DNA of 64,000 nucleotides from Ciceribacter lividus. GTDB taxonomy: Bacteria > Pseudomonadota > Alphaproteobacteria > Rhizobiales > Rhizobiaceae. The notes under the pieces were generated by a model that had not been told where the DNA came from, searched no databases, and saw nothing but the letters and a program-made list of their open reading frames with translations. The position numbers and the translations under genes were made by a program. Shown one piece after another: positions 39,165 to 48,407 of the stretch. Location: NCBI RefSeq assembly GCF_003337715.1, contig NZ_QPIX01000001.1, forward strand, positions 488,682 to 552,681, read 5' to 3'. The first letter of the stretch is position 1. Every line of letters starts with the position of its first letter.

Positions 39165-39842
39165 TCATCTCCCCGCGAGCATGTCCTCGATCAGGGCGGG
39201 CGTCAGCTCGTCGAAATGGTTGATGAGACGGTCCGCGCCCAGCTCCTCGACCGGCTTATCCGAATAGCCGAAGGGCACGACGATCGACGGGACGCCGGCG
39301 TTTTTCGCGGCGAGCACGTCGTTGATGCTGTCGCCGACCATGATGGCGCGCCGTGGATCTCCGCCCGCCTTCTCGATCGTGCCGGTTAGATGGCCCGCGT
39401 CCGGCTTGCGGACCGCGAAGGTGTCGCCGCCGGCGATCACCGCAAAATGTCCGGAAAGGCCGAGCTTTTCGATCAGCGGAATCGCCAGTTCCTCGATCTT
39501 GTTGGTGCAGACCGCGAGCCCGTAGCCCGCTTCGGCCAGCCTGGCGAGAGCCTCGGAAAGCCCGGGAAAAGGTCGGCTCTCGCCGGGAATTTCCGATTTG
39601 TAATGGGCGATGAAGCGGTCCAGCAGAGGCCCCAGATCCTCCTGCGTCAGCGGCACGTCTCGAAGCCGGAAGGCACGCTCGATCATCACGCGCGCGCCGT
39701 GCCCGACGAGGTGCGTGACGTCCTCATAGCCGACGGGGGCGAGCCCGGCGGCGGCGATGGTGTGGTTGAGGCTGCTGATCAGGTCCGGTGCAGTGTCGAT
39801 CAGGGTGCCGTCGAGATCGAAGACGATGATGGGCGCGGTCAA
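39165..39842 (-). CDS. gph: Phosphoglycolate phosphatase
   Basis: 225 residues, HAD superfamily: motif I FDLDGTLIDT, motif II VCTNK, motif III Lys in RKPDAGHL, motif IV MVGDSINDV. It removes phosphoglycolate formed during DNA-repair or by oxygenase activity. Starts with TTG preceded by GGAG at 7 nt. The tail meets the L,D-transpeptidase gene head-on with an 18-bp gap. It is divergent from rpiA. Confidence 0.88.
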   Translation of the reverse strand: MTAPIIVFDLDGTLIDTAPDLISSLNHTIAAAGLAPVGYEDVTHLVGHGARVMIERAFRLRDVPLTQEDLGPLLDRFIAHYKSEIPGESRPFPGLSEALARLAEAGYGLAVCTNKIEELAIPLIEKLGLSGHFAVIAGGDTFAVRKPDAGHLTGTIEKAGGDPRRAIMVGDSINDVLAAKNAGVPSIVVPFGYSDKPVEELGADRLINHFDELTPALIEDMLAGR

Positions 39843-39993
39843 TTCGGGTCTCCGCTGGTACGAGGTGTTCCTGAGAGCCGGTTATGGCATGGACAGGCGA
39901 ATTGCAACCACGATGCCGCATGCTGGGGGCTTTCGTTTGTTCCATGAGCCGTGTAAACAGCTTCACGACGAAACAGACTGGAGCTGACGGCGT

Positions 39994-40686
39994 ATGGACG
40001 CCCGCGAAATGAAGATCAAAGCCGCCGCGGCGGCACTGGAGCATGTGCGCGACGGGATGCGTCTCGGCATCGGAACCGGTTCCACCGCGGAAGAGTTCGT
40101 CCGGCTTCTTGCGGAAAAGGTCTCCGCGGGCCTTCGGGTCGAAGGGGTTCCGACATCCGAGCGGACGGCACGGCTCTGCCTTGAACTCGGCGTGCCGCTG
40201 AAGTCGCTGGACGAACTTCCGGAACTCGACCTCACCATCGACGGCGCGGACGAAGTGGACGGCCGGCTGCGCCTCATCAAGGGCGGCGGCGGCGCGCTCT
40301 TGCGCGAAAAGATCGTCGCCGCGGCCTCGCAGCGCATGATCGTGATTGCCGACGAGAGCAAGGTCGTCGACACGCTCGGCCGTTTCCCGCTGCCGATCGA
40401 GATCAATCCGTTCGGCCAGGCTGCCACCCTCATTGCCATCGAGAAGGTCGCAGCGCGACTGGGGCTTTCCGGCGAACTCAAGATGCGCGCCTCGGGCGAC
40501 GGTCTTTTCAAAACGGACGGCGGACACTTCATCGTCGACGCATCTTTTGGCCGCATTCCTGATGCAGAGGCCTTGGCGAGAGAATTGAATTCCATCCCCG
40601 GCGTCGTGGAACACGGGTTGTTCATCAATCTGGCAACGCTCGCCATCATCGCTGGTCCGGCCGGCGCGCGTGTGCTTGAGGCATAA
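39994..40686 (+). CDS. rpiA: Ribose-5-phosphate isomerase A
   Basis: 230 residues. It interconverts ribose-5-phosphate and ribulose-5-phosphate in the pentose phosphate pathway. Signatures: [11 protein letters not shown] (phosphate loop), [19 protein letters not shown] and ADESKVV. Followed after 24 bp by the DUF2059 gene, probably cotranscribed. Confidence 0.95.
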   Translation: MDAREMKIKAAAAALEHVRDGMRLGIGTGSTAEEFVRLLAEKVSAGLRVEGVPTSERTARLCLELGVPLKSLDELPELDLTIDGADEVDGRLRLIKGGGGALLREKIVAAASQRMIVIADESKVVDTLGRFPLPIEINPFGQAATLIAIEKVAARLGLSGELKMRASGDGLFKTDGGHFIVDASFGRIPDAEALARELNSIPGVVEHGLFINLATLAIIAGPAGARVLEA

Positions 40687-40710
40687 TACTAGACAGGAGC
40701 ATTGAATTTC

Positions 40711-41244
40711 ATGATCAAGTATTCCGGTTTCGGCCGTCTTGCGTCTGCCGCCGTCGTTCTCGGAGGGCTCATGCTCGGCGCCTCCGCCAGTGCGCAGGAT
40801 ATTTCTCCGGAGCATCTGCAGGCCGCGCGGACCGCGATCACCGTTCTCGGTGTGACCGATCGCTTCGACAGCATCCTTCCGGCTGTCGCTGATCGCCTCA
40901 AGACGCAGCTGATCCAGGCCTATCCGAACCTGCAGGACCAGATCTACGGCGAGGTCGACAAGCAGGCGCTTTCGCTGGCCGCCCGCCGCGGTGACCTGGA
41001 GAAGGAGGCGGCGATGGTTTATGCCAAGGCCTTCACGGCCGAAGAGCTGAAGGTGATTTCCGACTTCTACAGCAGCGATGCGGGCAAGAAGCTCCTGAAG
41101 GACGGACCGATTGCCACCCGCGAACTGATGAAGGCCGCCGACATCTGGACCGCCGGCGTTGCGCGCGACCTCGAGAAGCAGACCAACGATGCCCTCCTGA
41201 GCGTCGTCGGTGAGCAGGCTCCCGCCGCTGCACCGAAGCCGTAA
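40711..41244 (+). CDS. DUF2059 periplasmic protein
   Basis: 177 residues from ATG 40711. Signal peptide (GRLASAAVVLGGLMLGASASAQ). The mature helical domain holds the DUF2059 core FTAEELKVISDFYSSDAGKKLL. Function unknown; the family is common downstream of rpiA and before gor in rhizobia. A TTG at 40702 is an alternative start but sits too close to AGGAG (40695-40699). Confidence 0.88.
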   Translation: MIKYSGFGRLASAAVVLGGLMLGASASAQDISPEHLQAARTAITVLGVTDRFDSILPAVADRLKTQLIQAYPNLQDQIYGEVDKQALSLAARRGDLEKEAAMVYAKAFTAEELKVISDFYSSDAGKKLLKDGPIATRELMKAADIWTAGVARDLEKQTNDALLSVVGEQAPAAAPKP

Positions 41245-41267
41245 GGCGATCACGAATTCGTTTTCGC

Positions 41268-41299
41268 AAAGCCCGGAAGCTCTTCCGGGCTTTTCTTTT
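41268..41299 (+). terminator. Rho-independent terminator
   Basis: AAAGCCCGGAA pairs with TTCCGGGCTTT over 11 bp across the loop GCTC, and runs into TTTTCTTTT. It ends the rpiA-DUF2059 transcript, 65 bp before glutathione reductase. Confidence 0.92.
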
Positions 41300-41364
41300 G
41301 GCCGGTACCCGCCCTATATCGGGGGCGGTTTCACCGGCCTTTTGTTGTTCTCCAGGAGTTTCTG

Positions 41365-42753
41365 ATGGCGGATTTCGATTATGACCTGTTCGTGATCGGC
41401 GGCGGTTCGGGCGGCGTGCGCAGCGCACGGCTCGCGGCCTCGCTCGGCAAGCGCGTGGCGATCGCGGAGGAATACCGTTTCGGCGGCACCTGCGTCATCC
41501 GCGGCTGCGTGCCGAAGAAGCTGTTCGTCTACGCTTCGCAGTATCACGAGCACTTCGAGGATGCCGTGGGCTACGGCTGGTCCGTCGGTGAAACCAGCTT
41601 CGACTGGAAGAAGCTGATCGCCGCGAAGGACAAGGAAATCGCCCGGCTCGAAGGCCTCTATCGCAAGGGGCTGGAGAGCGCAGGGGCGGAAATCCTCGAG
41701 ACGCGGGCCGAACTTGCCGGACCGAACAGCGTGCGACTGGTGAAGAACGGCCGGGTCGTCACTGCCGAGCGAATCGTCATCGCCGTCGGCGGCGCACCCA
41801 ATCCGCACGCCTCTTTGCCGGGGCACGAGCTTTGCATCTCGTCCAACGAGGCCTTCCATCTCGAGGAACTGCCGCGCTCGATCGTGATTGCCGGCGGCGG
41901 CTACATCGCGGTGGAGTTCGCCAACATCTTCCACGGCCTCGGTGTCGACACGACACTCATCTATCGCGGCAAGGAGATCCTTTCGCGCTTCGATCAGGAC
42001 ATGCGGCGCGGCCTGCACGAGGCGATGGAGGCCAAGGGCATTCGAATCCTCTGCCACGACGTCATCGAGAAGGTGGAAAAGACTCCGGCTGACGGGCTCA
42101 GGGTGACGACGAAGAACAACGGCACGTTGTCCGCCGATCAGGTGATGTTGGCGCTTGGCCGCGATCCGAACACCAGCGGGCTCGGCCTCGAGGCGGCCGG
42201 TGTCGTCACCAACGAGCGCGGTGCGATCGTCGTCGACGCGTATTCGCGGACCAACGTGCCGGGCATCTTCGCCTTCGGGGATGTCACCGATCGGGTACAA
42301 CTCACCCCGGTCGCGATCCACGAGGCGATGTGCTTCATCGAGACCGAATACAAGAACAATCCGACCCGCCCGGACCACGACCTCATCGCCACGGCGGTAT
42401 TCTCGCAGCCGGAGATCGGCACGGTCGGTCTCTCCGAAGAGGAGGCCGCCAGGCGCTATCCGGAGATCGAGGTCTACCGCGCGCAGTTCCGGCCGATGAA
42501 AGCAACGCTTTCGGGCCGCAACGAGAAGATGATCATGAAGCTGATCGTCAATGCCGCCGACCGCAGGGTCATCGGGGCGCACGTGCTCGGTCACGACGCC
42601 GGCGAGATGGCGCAGCTTCTCGGCATTACGTTGAAGGCGGGCTGCACCAAGGACGATTTCGACCGGACGATGGCGGTACATCCGACCGCGGCAGAAGAGC
42701 TCGTGACCATGTACACGCCGAGCTACCGTGTCAGGAACGGCGAGCGCGTCTGA
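41365..42753 (+). CDS. gor: Glutathione-disulfide reductase
   Basis: 462 residues. FAD-binding GGGSGGVRSARLAA, redox-active disulfide GGTCVIRGCVPKK, NAD(P)-binding GGGYIAVEFA with YRGKEILSRFD giving NADPH preference, and the C-terminal catalytic HPTAAEEL at the dimer interface. Cytoplasmic flavoenzyme that keeps glutathione reduced. AGGAG lies 6 nt before the ATG. Confidence 0.96.
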   Translation: MADFDYDLFVIGGGSGGVRSARLAASLGKRVAIAEEYRFGGTCVIRGCVPKKLFVYASQYHEHFEDAVGYGWSVGETSFDWKKLIAAKDKEIARLEGLYRKGLESAGAEILETRAELAGPNSVRLVKNGRVVTAERIVIAVGGAPNPHASLPGHELCISSNEAFHLEELPRSIVIAGGGYIAVEFANIFHGLGVDTTLIYRGKEILSRFDQDMRRGLHEAMEAKGIRILCHDVIEKVEKTPADGLRVTTKNNGTLSADQVMLALGRDPNTSGLGLEAAGVVTNERGAIVVDAYSRTNVPGIFAFGDVTDRVQLTPVAIHEAMCFIETEYKNNPTRPDHDLIATAVFSQPEIGTVGLSEEEAARRYPEIEVYRAQFRPMKATLSGRNEKMIMKLIVNAADRRVIGAHVLGHDAGEMAQLLGITLKAGCTKDDFDRTMAVHPTAAEELVTMYTPSYRVRNGERV

Positions 42754-42788
42754 CCGACGCGCTCCCGTTGGTCAAGCCGCTCCTCTGG

Positions 42789-44078
42789 TCAACTGGCGAG
42801 CCGCGGCGTGCCGATGACCTTCTGGAAGAGGGCTTCCATCGCCTCGGCGATACCTTCCGTGGGGCTCACCTCGAAGTAGAGGCCGGGTGAGGCGCAGGAG
42901 CGCATCCGGTTGGCGATCTCGCTCTGGAACGGTTTGATCCAGCTGTTGTACCAAGCGTTCTGCGGCAGGGGCAGGTAGGTCGTGTAGAGGGCCGCGATCT
43001 TGATGCCCTTCTTCTTCAACGGCTCGCAAACCGAATAGTCGATCGGCTCCTGACAGCGTGTGCCGGTCGTCTTCTTGGTGCAGGACGACCCCTTGGCACT
43101 GTCCGTCAAGCCGTCCGACACGAAGAAGATCACCTTTTCCGGGTCGGTCTTGTTCTTGCCGCTGCCGCCCTTCTTGATGATTTTCTCGAGGTTCTTGAAG
43201 GCGTTGTCGAGATCTGTCGCTTGGTCGTGATTGTAGTTCTGGTAGGGGATCGACATCAGGTCGATGGCGTTCGCCGCAGTGCGCACCGCATTCATGTCCG
43301 ACGACAGCGTGGAAATCTCCGTGAGCTTCGTGTCTTTCGCCGAGGTGCCGAAGGTGTAGATGCCCATCCGGTACTGGCTCGGATAGCGTGCCGCTTTTGC
43401 GGCGCTGTAGGTTAGCTGCTGGACGGCCTCGCGAACGACGTCGATCCGCATGGCGACGCCGAGATCCTTGGCGAGGTCGTAATAGTCGTAGCTCTTCGAT
43501 TCGTCGTGGCACGCGAACGCACACTTGTCCGGGGTGTGGCGTTCCATCGTCTCGATGTCCGCCATCGTCGCACCGACACCCATCGACGGGGTATTGTCGA
43601 GCAGCATGTAGAAATCCATGAAGGTGCCGGTGTTGTATGTCGCCGTGGCTGTTCCGGTCACTTCAATCATGTCGTGGCTGAGAAGCCTCAGGAAGCTCGT
43701 CGGCACCTGCGCCTTGAACGTGACGACCGAGTTCATCGTGTCGTCCTTCTTTGTGATGTCGATGGCGAGATCGGTCACTTTCGTGACCATGCCCTCGGGC
43801 AACTGTCCCTCGAAGAGCTTGCGGGCGTCCTTCTCTGCGACGACGATCGTGCCGTTCGCGGAGGAGTTGATCGCTGCCAACACGCCGACCGATTGGGTCG
43901 AGAGCGCTCCGATCGCCGCGGCATCGGCGGCGGCAAGCAGGGCCGCCCGCTGTTCTATCGCATAGCCGACGTCGACGGCCATGCCGATCGTACCGAGGAG
44001 CGGGAGGGCAAGAAGGGCTGTCGTTGTCGCGAAATTTCCGGACCGATCCCTGAAGTACTGCGCAAGTGAAACATACAT
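42789..44078 (-). CDS. TadG-like protein with von Willebrand A domain
   Basis: 429 residues. The N-terminus RDRSGNFATTTALLALPLLGTIGMAVDVGYA is the TadE/TadG transmembrane segment. A vWA domain follows from about 155, with the metal-ion site DNTPSMG (DxTxS rather than DxSxS) and a later YNHDQATDLDNAF. Such proteins sit in the inner membrane of Tad/Flp pilus systems, but no tad, cpa or pilin gene is here, so this is a solitary copy. Six Cys in the C-terminal half suggest disulfides. Convergent with gor. Confidence 0.85.
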   Translation of the reverse strand: MYVSLAQYFRDRSGNFATTTALLALPLLGTIGMAVDVGYAIEQRAALLAAADAAAIGALSTQSVGVLAAINSSANGTIVVAEKDARKLFEGQLPEGMVTKVTDLAIDITKKDDTMNSVVTFKAQVPTSFLRLLSHDMIEVTGTATATYNTGTFMDFYMLLDNTPSMGVGATMADIETMERHTPDKCAFACHDESKSYDYYDLAKDLGVAMRIDVVREAVQQLTYSAAKAARYPSQYRMGIYTFGTSAKDTKLTEISTLSSDMNAVRTAANAIDLMSIPYQNYNHDQATDLDNAFKNLEKIIKKGGSGKNKTDPEKVIFFVSDGLTDSAKGSSCTKKTTGTRCQEPIDYSVCEPLKKKGIKIAALYTTYLPLPQNAWYNSWIKPFQSEIANRMRSCASPGLYFEVSPTEGIAEAMEALFQKVIGTPRLAS

Positions 44079-44264
44079 TTCAGTCTACCTGATCTTTTGG
44101 ATCTGCACGCCTTCATGGCGTCGCAATCCGCCCGAGCAACATTTCGGGCATGACCCTTCTTGCGCCTCCCTGATTATCTTGGGGTTAATTGTGCCTTGGC
44201 AGTGTGTCGCCTTCGAAAGGTATACCTAAAAATCGATTAATGACGATATGTCGATGCAGGGGCA

Positions 44265-45155
44265 TCAGCCTCCGACGGAGGGTACGTCGCCAGCACCGAC
44301 CTCCAGCCAGTCCGCCGCAGGCGTCCACAGTCGTTCGCGATGGGCGGAGCGGAAGAAGCCGAGGTGACCGATCGGCACCTGTGAAGGCTCCGGCGATATC
44401 CACGCGGTCTGCAGCGGTGCGCGAACATAGTGTTTCAGGATCGCCTGCTGGGCCCGTGGCGTTCCCCAGGGATCGTCGGTGAGCCCGATGGCAAGGATCG
44501 GCGTTTCGACCTCGCCATAGCGGCGGGCCGCATCCATGGACGGGTCGGCGAAGAAATACTCGGGATTGCGGCCCCATCGCGCCCATTGACGGAAAACGCT
44601 CCCGGGAAGGGTCTCTCCGAGGCCGATCCAGCCAGGTACCCGGCCGGTCACCGTGGCAAGGGGAACGCCGATGAGGTTCATCGCCGTGAAGACCTTCAGG
44701 GGAACGTTGGTGTAGCGCCAGTGACCCGACATCACCGCCACCATCAGGTAGCGCAGGAAGCGCCGGTGCCGACCGCAGAGGCCGAGTGCCTGCCCGCCGA
44801 AGGACTGGCCGACGCCGACCATCGGATGACCGGGCGCGACCGCGTCGAGGACGTCGACGGCTGCCGGCATGTCCCGTTCCGCCCAATCCGCCATCAGCGG
44901 CTCGCGTTTCCAGCCCGAGGGCGCCTTCGATGCCGCGACGCCGCGATAGTCGTAGGTGAGAACGGCGCGGAAGCCGCGGTCCTGGACGAGATAGGTGGCA
45001 AAGCGATTGTAGAAGCCGCGCGGGACGGCTGCGGCCGACGAGATGAGGGCGAGGGGGCCTTCGCCGGTGCCGGCGAAGAGAGTTCCCTTGAGCGGAAAGC
45101 CGTCAGCGGCCTCGAATGTGATGTCCTTCCCGATCACTGCGGCATCGCTCGACAT
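44265..45155 (-). CDS. Alpha/beta hydrolase (esterase-like)
   Basis: 296 residues from the ATG at 45155, which follows GGGAGGAG. The core is DYRGVAAS (strand with Arg-Gly), nucleophile elbow GVGQSFGGQALG, an acid in GLTDDPWGT and the His in GHLGFFRS. Matches YheT/COG4757-type predicted alpha/beta hydrolases. Substrate unknown. A longer frame to 45311 runs through the promoter region. Confidence 0.86.
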   Translation of the reverse strand: MSSDAAVIGKDITFEAADGFPLKGTLFAGTGEGPLALISSAAAVPRGFYNRFATYLVQDRGFRAVLTYDYRGVAASKAPSGWKREPLMADWAERDMPAAVDVLDAVAPGHPMVGVGQSFGGQALGLCGRHRRFLRYLMVAVMSGHWRYTNVPLKVFTAMNLIGVPLATVTGRVPGWIGLGETLPGSVFRQWARWGRNPEYFFADPSMDAARRYGEVETPILAIGLTDDPWGTPRAQQAILKHYVRAPLQTAWISPEPSQVPIGHLGFFRSAHRERLWTPAADWLEVGAGDVPSVGG

Positions 45156-45208
45156 TGGCTCCTCCCGTTCGGCGCTACGCGGCCATCGATATGCACCGAT
45201 ACTAACGT

Positions 45209-45222
45209 TTACGTCAATGTAA
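45209..45222. promoter_or_regulatory. Dyad upstream of the hydrolase gene
   Basis: TTAC (45209-45212) and GTAA (45219-45222) form an inverted repeat inside AACGTTTACGTCAATGTAAG. It recalls the TTTACGT-type dyads of MerR-family (LiuR-like) operators in alphaproteobacteria. Located 54 bp before the hydrolase start. Confidence 0.3.
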
Positions 45223-45436
45223 GTTTTTTGCGAGGCGCGTCTGTCTGCGGTGCGCCGACCTGCGGCGGCCGGCAATGCCGCGATCACGTGGAGGAGTTTG
45301 AACCGGCGCAACGGGCAGCGCGGAAGGTCCGGGTCGCGCCCGAAGTTCGGCTTTGCAAGTCGATGATAAGAGTTTATAAGCCGCCCATTCGACGGCAGGA
45401 GGCCGTCGCACTGCGTGAACAGGTTAGGTTACGATC

Positions 45437-46813
45437 ATGGCACAGAATTGGACCCCGAACAGCTGGAGGCAGAAGCCGATCAAGCAGGTTCCGGCCTATC
45501 CGGATGCGGCAGCACTTGCCGATGCGGAAGCTCGTCTTGCCAAGTATCCGCCGCTCGTCTTTGCCGGTGAAGCCCGTCGCCTGAAAAAGGCGCTCGCCAA
45601 CGTCGCCGAAGGCAACGGCTTCCTGCTGCAGGGCGGCGACTGCGCCGAGAGCTTCGCCGAGCACGGTGCCGATACGATCCGCGACTTCTTCCGTGCCTTC
45701 CTGCAGATGGCCGTCGTCCTGACCTTCGGCGCCCAGTTGCCCGTGGTCAAGGTCGGCCGCATTGCCGGCCAGTTCGCCAAGCCGCGCTCTTCCGATTTCG
45801 AGAAGCAGGACGGGATCGAACTGCCGAGCTACCGCGGTGACATCATCAACGGCATCGAGTTCACCAGCGAGGCCCGTATTCCCAATCCGGAACGCCAGAT
45901 CATGGCGTATCGGCAGTCGGCTGCGACGCTCAATCTGCTGCGTGCCTTCGCGATGGGTGGCTATGCCAACCTCGAGAACGTGCATCAGTGGATGCTTGGC
46001 TTCGTCAAGGACAGCCCGCAGGCGGAGCGCTACCGCAAGCTCGCCGACCGCATTTCCGAAACCATGGATTTCATGAAGGCGGTCGGCATCTCGTCGGAGA
46101 ACAATCCAAGCCTGCGCGAGACCGACTTCTTCACCAGCCACGAAGCGCTGCTTCTCGGCTATGAAGAGGCGCTGACCCGCGTCGATTCCACGTCGGGCGA
46201 CTGGTACGCAACCTCCGGACACATGATCTGGATCGGCGACCGCACCCGCCAGGCGGACCACGCGCACGTGGAATACTGCCGCGGCATCAAGAATCCGATC
46301 GGGCTCAAGTGCGGTCCGTCGCTGCAGGCCGACGATCTGCTGAACCTCATCGACATCCTGAACCCGCAGAACGAAGCCGGCCGTCTGACGCTGATCTGCC
46401 GTTTCGGCCACGACAAGGTTGCGGAACACCTGCCGCGCCTCATTCGTGCCGTCGAGCGGGAAGGCCGCAAGGTCGTCTGGTCGTGCGACCCGATGCACGG
46501 CAACACGATCACGCTCAACAACTACAAGACCCGTCCGTTCGAGCGCGTCCTGTCGGAAGTCGAGAGCTTCTTCCAGATCCATCGCGCCGAAGGCTCGCAT
46601 CCGGGCGGCATCCATATCGAGATGACCGGCAAGGATGTGACCGAGTGCACCGGCGGCGCCCGTGCGGTCACGGCCGACGATCTGCAGGACCGCTACCACA
46701 CCCACTGCGACCCGCGGCTCAACGCCGACCAGGCGCTGGAACTCGCCTTCCTGCTCGCCGAACGGATGAAGGGCGGACGTGACGAGAAGCGGATGATGGC
46801 TGCGAATGCCTGA
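45437..46813 (+). CDS. 3-deoxy-7-phosphoheptulonate (DAHP) synthase, class II
   Basis: 458 residues of the plant-like class II (AroA-II) family. It condenses phosphoenolpyruvate with erythrose-4-phosphate at the entry of the shikimate pathway. Signatures are [55 protein letters not shown] and [12 protein letters not shown], covering the metal and PEP sites. The only DAHP synthase seen in the window. Ends at a strong terminator. Confidence 0.95.
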   Translation: MAQNWTPNSWRQKPIKQVPAYPDAAALADAEARLAKYPPLVFAGEARRLKKALANVAEGNGFLLQGGDCAESFAEHGADTIRDFFRAFLQMAVVLTFGAQLPVVKVGRIAGQFAKPRSSDFEKQDGIELPSYRGDIINGIEFTSEARIPNPERQIMAYRQSAATLNLLRAFAMGGYANLENVHQWMLGFVKDSPQAERYRKLADRISETMDFMKAVGISSENNPSLRETDFFTSHEALLLGYEEALTRVDSTSGDWYATSGHMIWIGDRTRQADHAHVEYCRGIKNPIGLKCGPSLQADDLLNLIDILNPQNEAGRLTLICRFGHDKVAEHLPRLIRAVEREGRKVVWSCDPMHGNTITLNNYKTRPFERVLSEVESFFQIHRAEGSHPGGIHIEMTGKDVTECTGGARAVTADDLQDRYHTHCDPRLNADQALELAFLLAERMKGGRDEKRMMAANA

Positions 46814-46875
46814 CGGCTGCGGCGTGAGGTCGATGAATTCGGCTGATCGCTAGGTGAAGAAGACTGAAGTTGACG

Positions 46876-46914
46876 GACCGGGCCGGCTTGGCGAAGCTGG
46901 CCCGGTCTTTGTTT
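46876..46914 (+). terminator. Rho-independent terminator of DAHP synthase
   Basis: GACCGGGCC pairs with GGCCCGGTC, continued by a G-T pair and GCTT/AAGC around the loop GGCG, about 14 bp in all. It is followed by TTTGTTT. The ribosome-binding site of the next gene (TGGAGG) begins right after it. Confidence 0.9.
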
Positions 46915-46926
46915 CTGGAGGTTTTC

Positions 46927-47343
46927 ATGGTTGAAGTCCACGCCGGGCGCTGCAATTGCGGCGCTGTCCGTTTCCGCGCGAAGGGTGAGCTGGAGGATCT
47001 CATCGGCTGCCATTGCTCGCAATGCCGGCGGCAGACCGGCCTCTATTACGCAGCGACGAATGTGGACAAGGATCGGCTGGAGATCGAAGGCGCGGACAAT
47101 GTCACCTGGTACCGTTCCAGCGACAAGGCGCGCAGGGGCTTCTGCCGCACCTGCGGCTCGGCTCTCTTCTGGGAAGCGGATGGTGCTGACTACGTGTCGG
47201 TGATGGCGGGTGCTTTCGATCAGCCGACGGGGCTCCGTTTCGGCTACCACATCTATTGTGCCGACAAGGGCGACTACTACGACGTGGCGGACGCCGCGCC
47301 GAAATTCTCCGTCGGCTCGACGTCGCAACCGATCGGAGGCTGA
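46927..47343 (+). CDS. GFA family (glutathione-dependent formaldehyde-activating-like) zinc protein
   Basis: 138 residues from ATG 46927. The zinc-binding cysteines of the family appear in order: GRCNCGAVRF, GCHCSQCRRQTG and FCRTCGSALFWE. Gfa was described as catalysing S-hydroxymethylglutathione formation, though that activity is disputed, and most homologues are of unknown role. Its last 67 bp overlap tail-to-tail with the gene on the other strand. Confidence 0.9.
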   Translation: MVEVHAGRCNCGAVRFRAKGELEDLIGCHCSQCRRQTGLYYAATNVDKDRLEIEGADNVTWYRSSDKARRGFCRTCGSALFWEADGADYVSVMAGAFDQPTGLRFGYHIYCADKGDYYDVADAAPKFSVGSTSQPIGG

Positions 47344-48233
47344 CCGCCTCCGGCGAGGCTTTCGTCCTCTCGTCGGAGCTTTTCCACGGCGTGGTGGAAA
47401 GCCTCTTCCAGCGCCGCGAACTTGGTCGACTGCCAGTGGAAATAGTCGCCGGTGAAGCGGCGGGAAAGCCAGAGGCTGCCGCGGCGGCGCGGCAGCTCCC
47501 AGCCGAGCAGTCCGTCCGTTTCGGCCTTCTTGAACATGCGTTTCAGGTTCGTCGACGATACGGTGTAGCTTTCTCCGAGCTCCGCCAGCGTCGTCGGTCC
47601 GACGAAGGTTCTCTCGGCTGCCGGATCGTATTCACCGATACGCGAGATCAGGTCGTGCAGGACAATGCCGCCGAGATCGGACCACAAGAAGTGTCCGATC
47701 GTCTCCGGCGGGTCGCGCCAGTCCGGATGTTCGACGAGCTTGGCCGCCGCGTACGGCTGGGCGATGCGGAAGATGCGCGGGTCGGCGATGCTGGTTGCCT
47801 CGCGGTCGCCGCCGTCCAGCCGGTCGAGGCAGGCCATATGCGCCGTGAACCAGCTGATCATGCCCGCATTGCTGGGCTCCGTCGCTTCGAGAACCCGCAC
47901 ACGGCGGTCCGGTACGCCGGGCACGTCGCGCAGGAACTTGTAGGCGACGAGTTCCGCCAGGTAGGCGGTTGCGGTGTTGCGGCTCGCCGCCCCGACCTTC
48001 ATCACGACTTCCACGAAGCGCGTCGCGGTGAGGCCCGAAAGCGGATCGCCCTCGGTGCGCTGCAGGTTGAGCGCGTAAAGGGACTGCGTCATCAGCCACT
48101 TTCGATGGGATGCCTTCAGCCGGGAGAGCCGCGGCGTGCGCAGGTGAATACCGATCAAATGGTCTGCGATCTGCTTTTCGATAGCAGGGAACAGCGGGTG
48201 GCCAACGATTTCGGCACGGGTAAGGGCTCGCAT
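47277..48233 (-). CDS. Unrecognised protein, possible winged-helix regulator
   Basis: 318 residues from ATG 48233 (a TTG at 48251 is an alternative; neither has a clear ribosome-binding site). Mostly helical. Two segments look like winged helices: VVMKVGAASRNTATAYLAEL near residue 75, and TLAELGESYTVSSTNLKRMFKKAE near 220 followed by a basic wing (LPRRRGSLWLSRR). This would make a two-headed MarR/PadR-like DNA-binding protein. I do not recognise a named family. The 3' end overlaps the GFA-family gene by 67 bp on the opposite strand. Confidence 0.7.
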   Translation of the reverse strand: MRALTRAEIVGHPLFPAIEKQIADHLIGIHLRTPRLSRLKASHRKWLMTQSLYALNLQRTEGDPLSGLTATRFVEVVMKVGAASRNTATAYLAELVAYKFLRDVPGVPDRRVRVLEATEPSNAGMISWFTAHMACLDRLDGGDREATSIADPRIFRIAQPYAAAKLVEHPDWRDPPETIGHFLWSDLGGIVLHDLISRIGEYDPAAERTFVGPTTLAELGESYTVSSTNLKRMFKKAETDGLLGWELPRRRGSLWLSRRFTGDYFHWQSTKFAALEEAFHHAVEKLRREDESLAGGGQPPIGCDVEPTENFGAASATS

Positions 48234-48407
48234 GGGGATGCTCGAAAACAAAATCAGCGCGTCATCAGAAAACGTGGGCCGTACCTTGCGTTGGGGACGC
48301 GCCGTAAGGCCCGGAGAAGATCATCTTCTCCTCCTAAGAGATTTGTAGATCCTTTGTATGTCAACGTTTTTCTGGTTTGCGAAAAACGCCGACCCGCAGA
48401 TGTGCCG

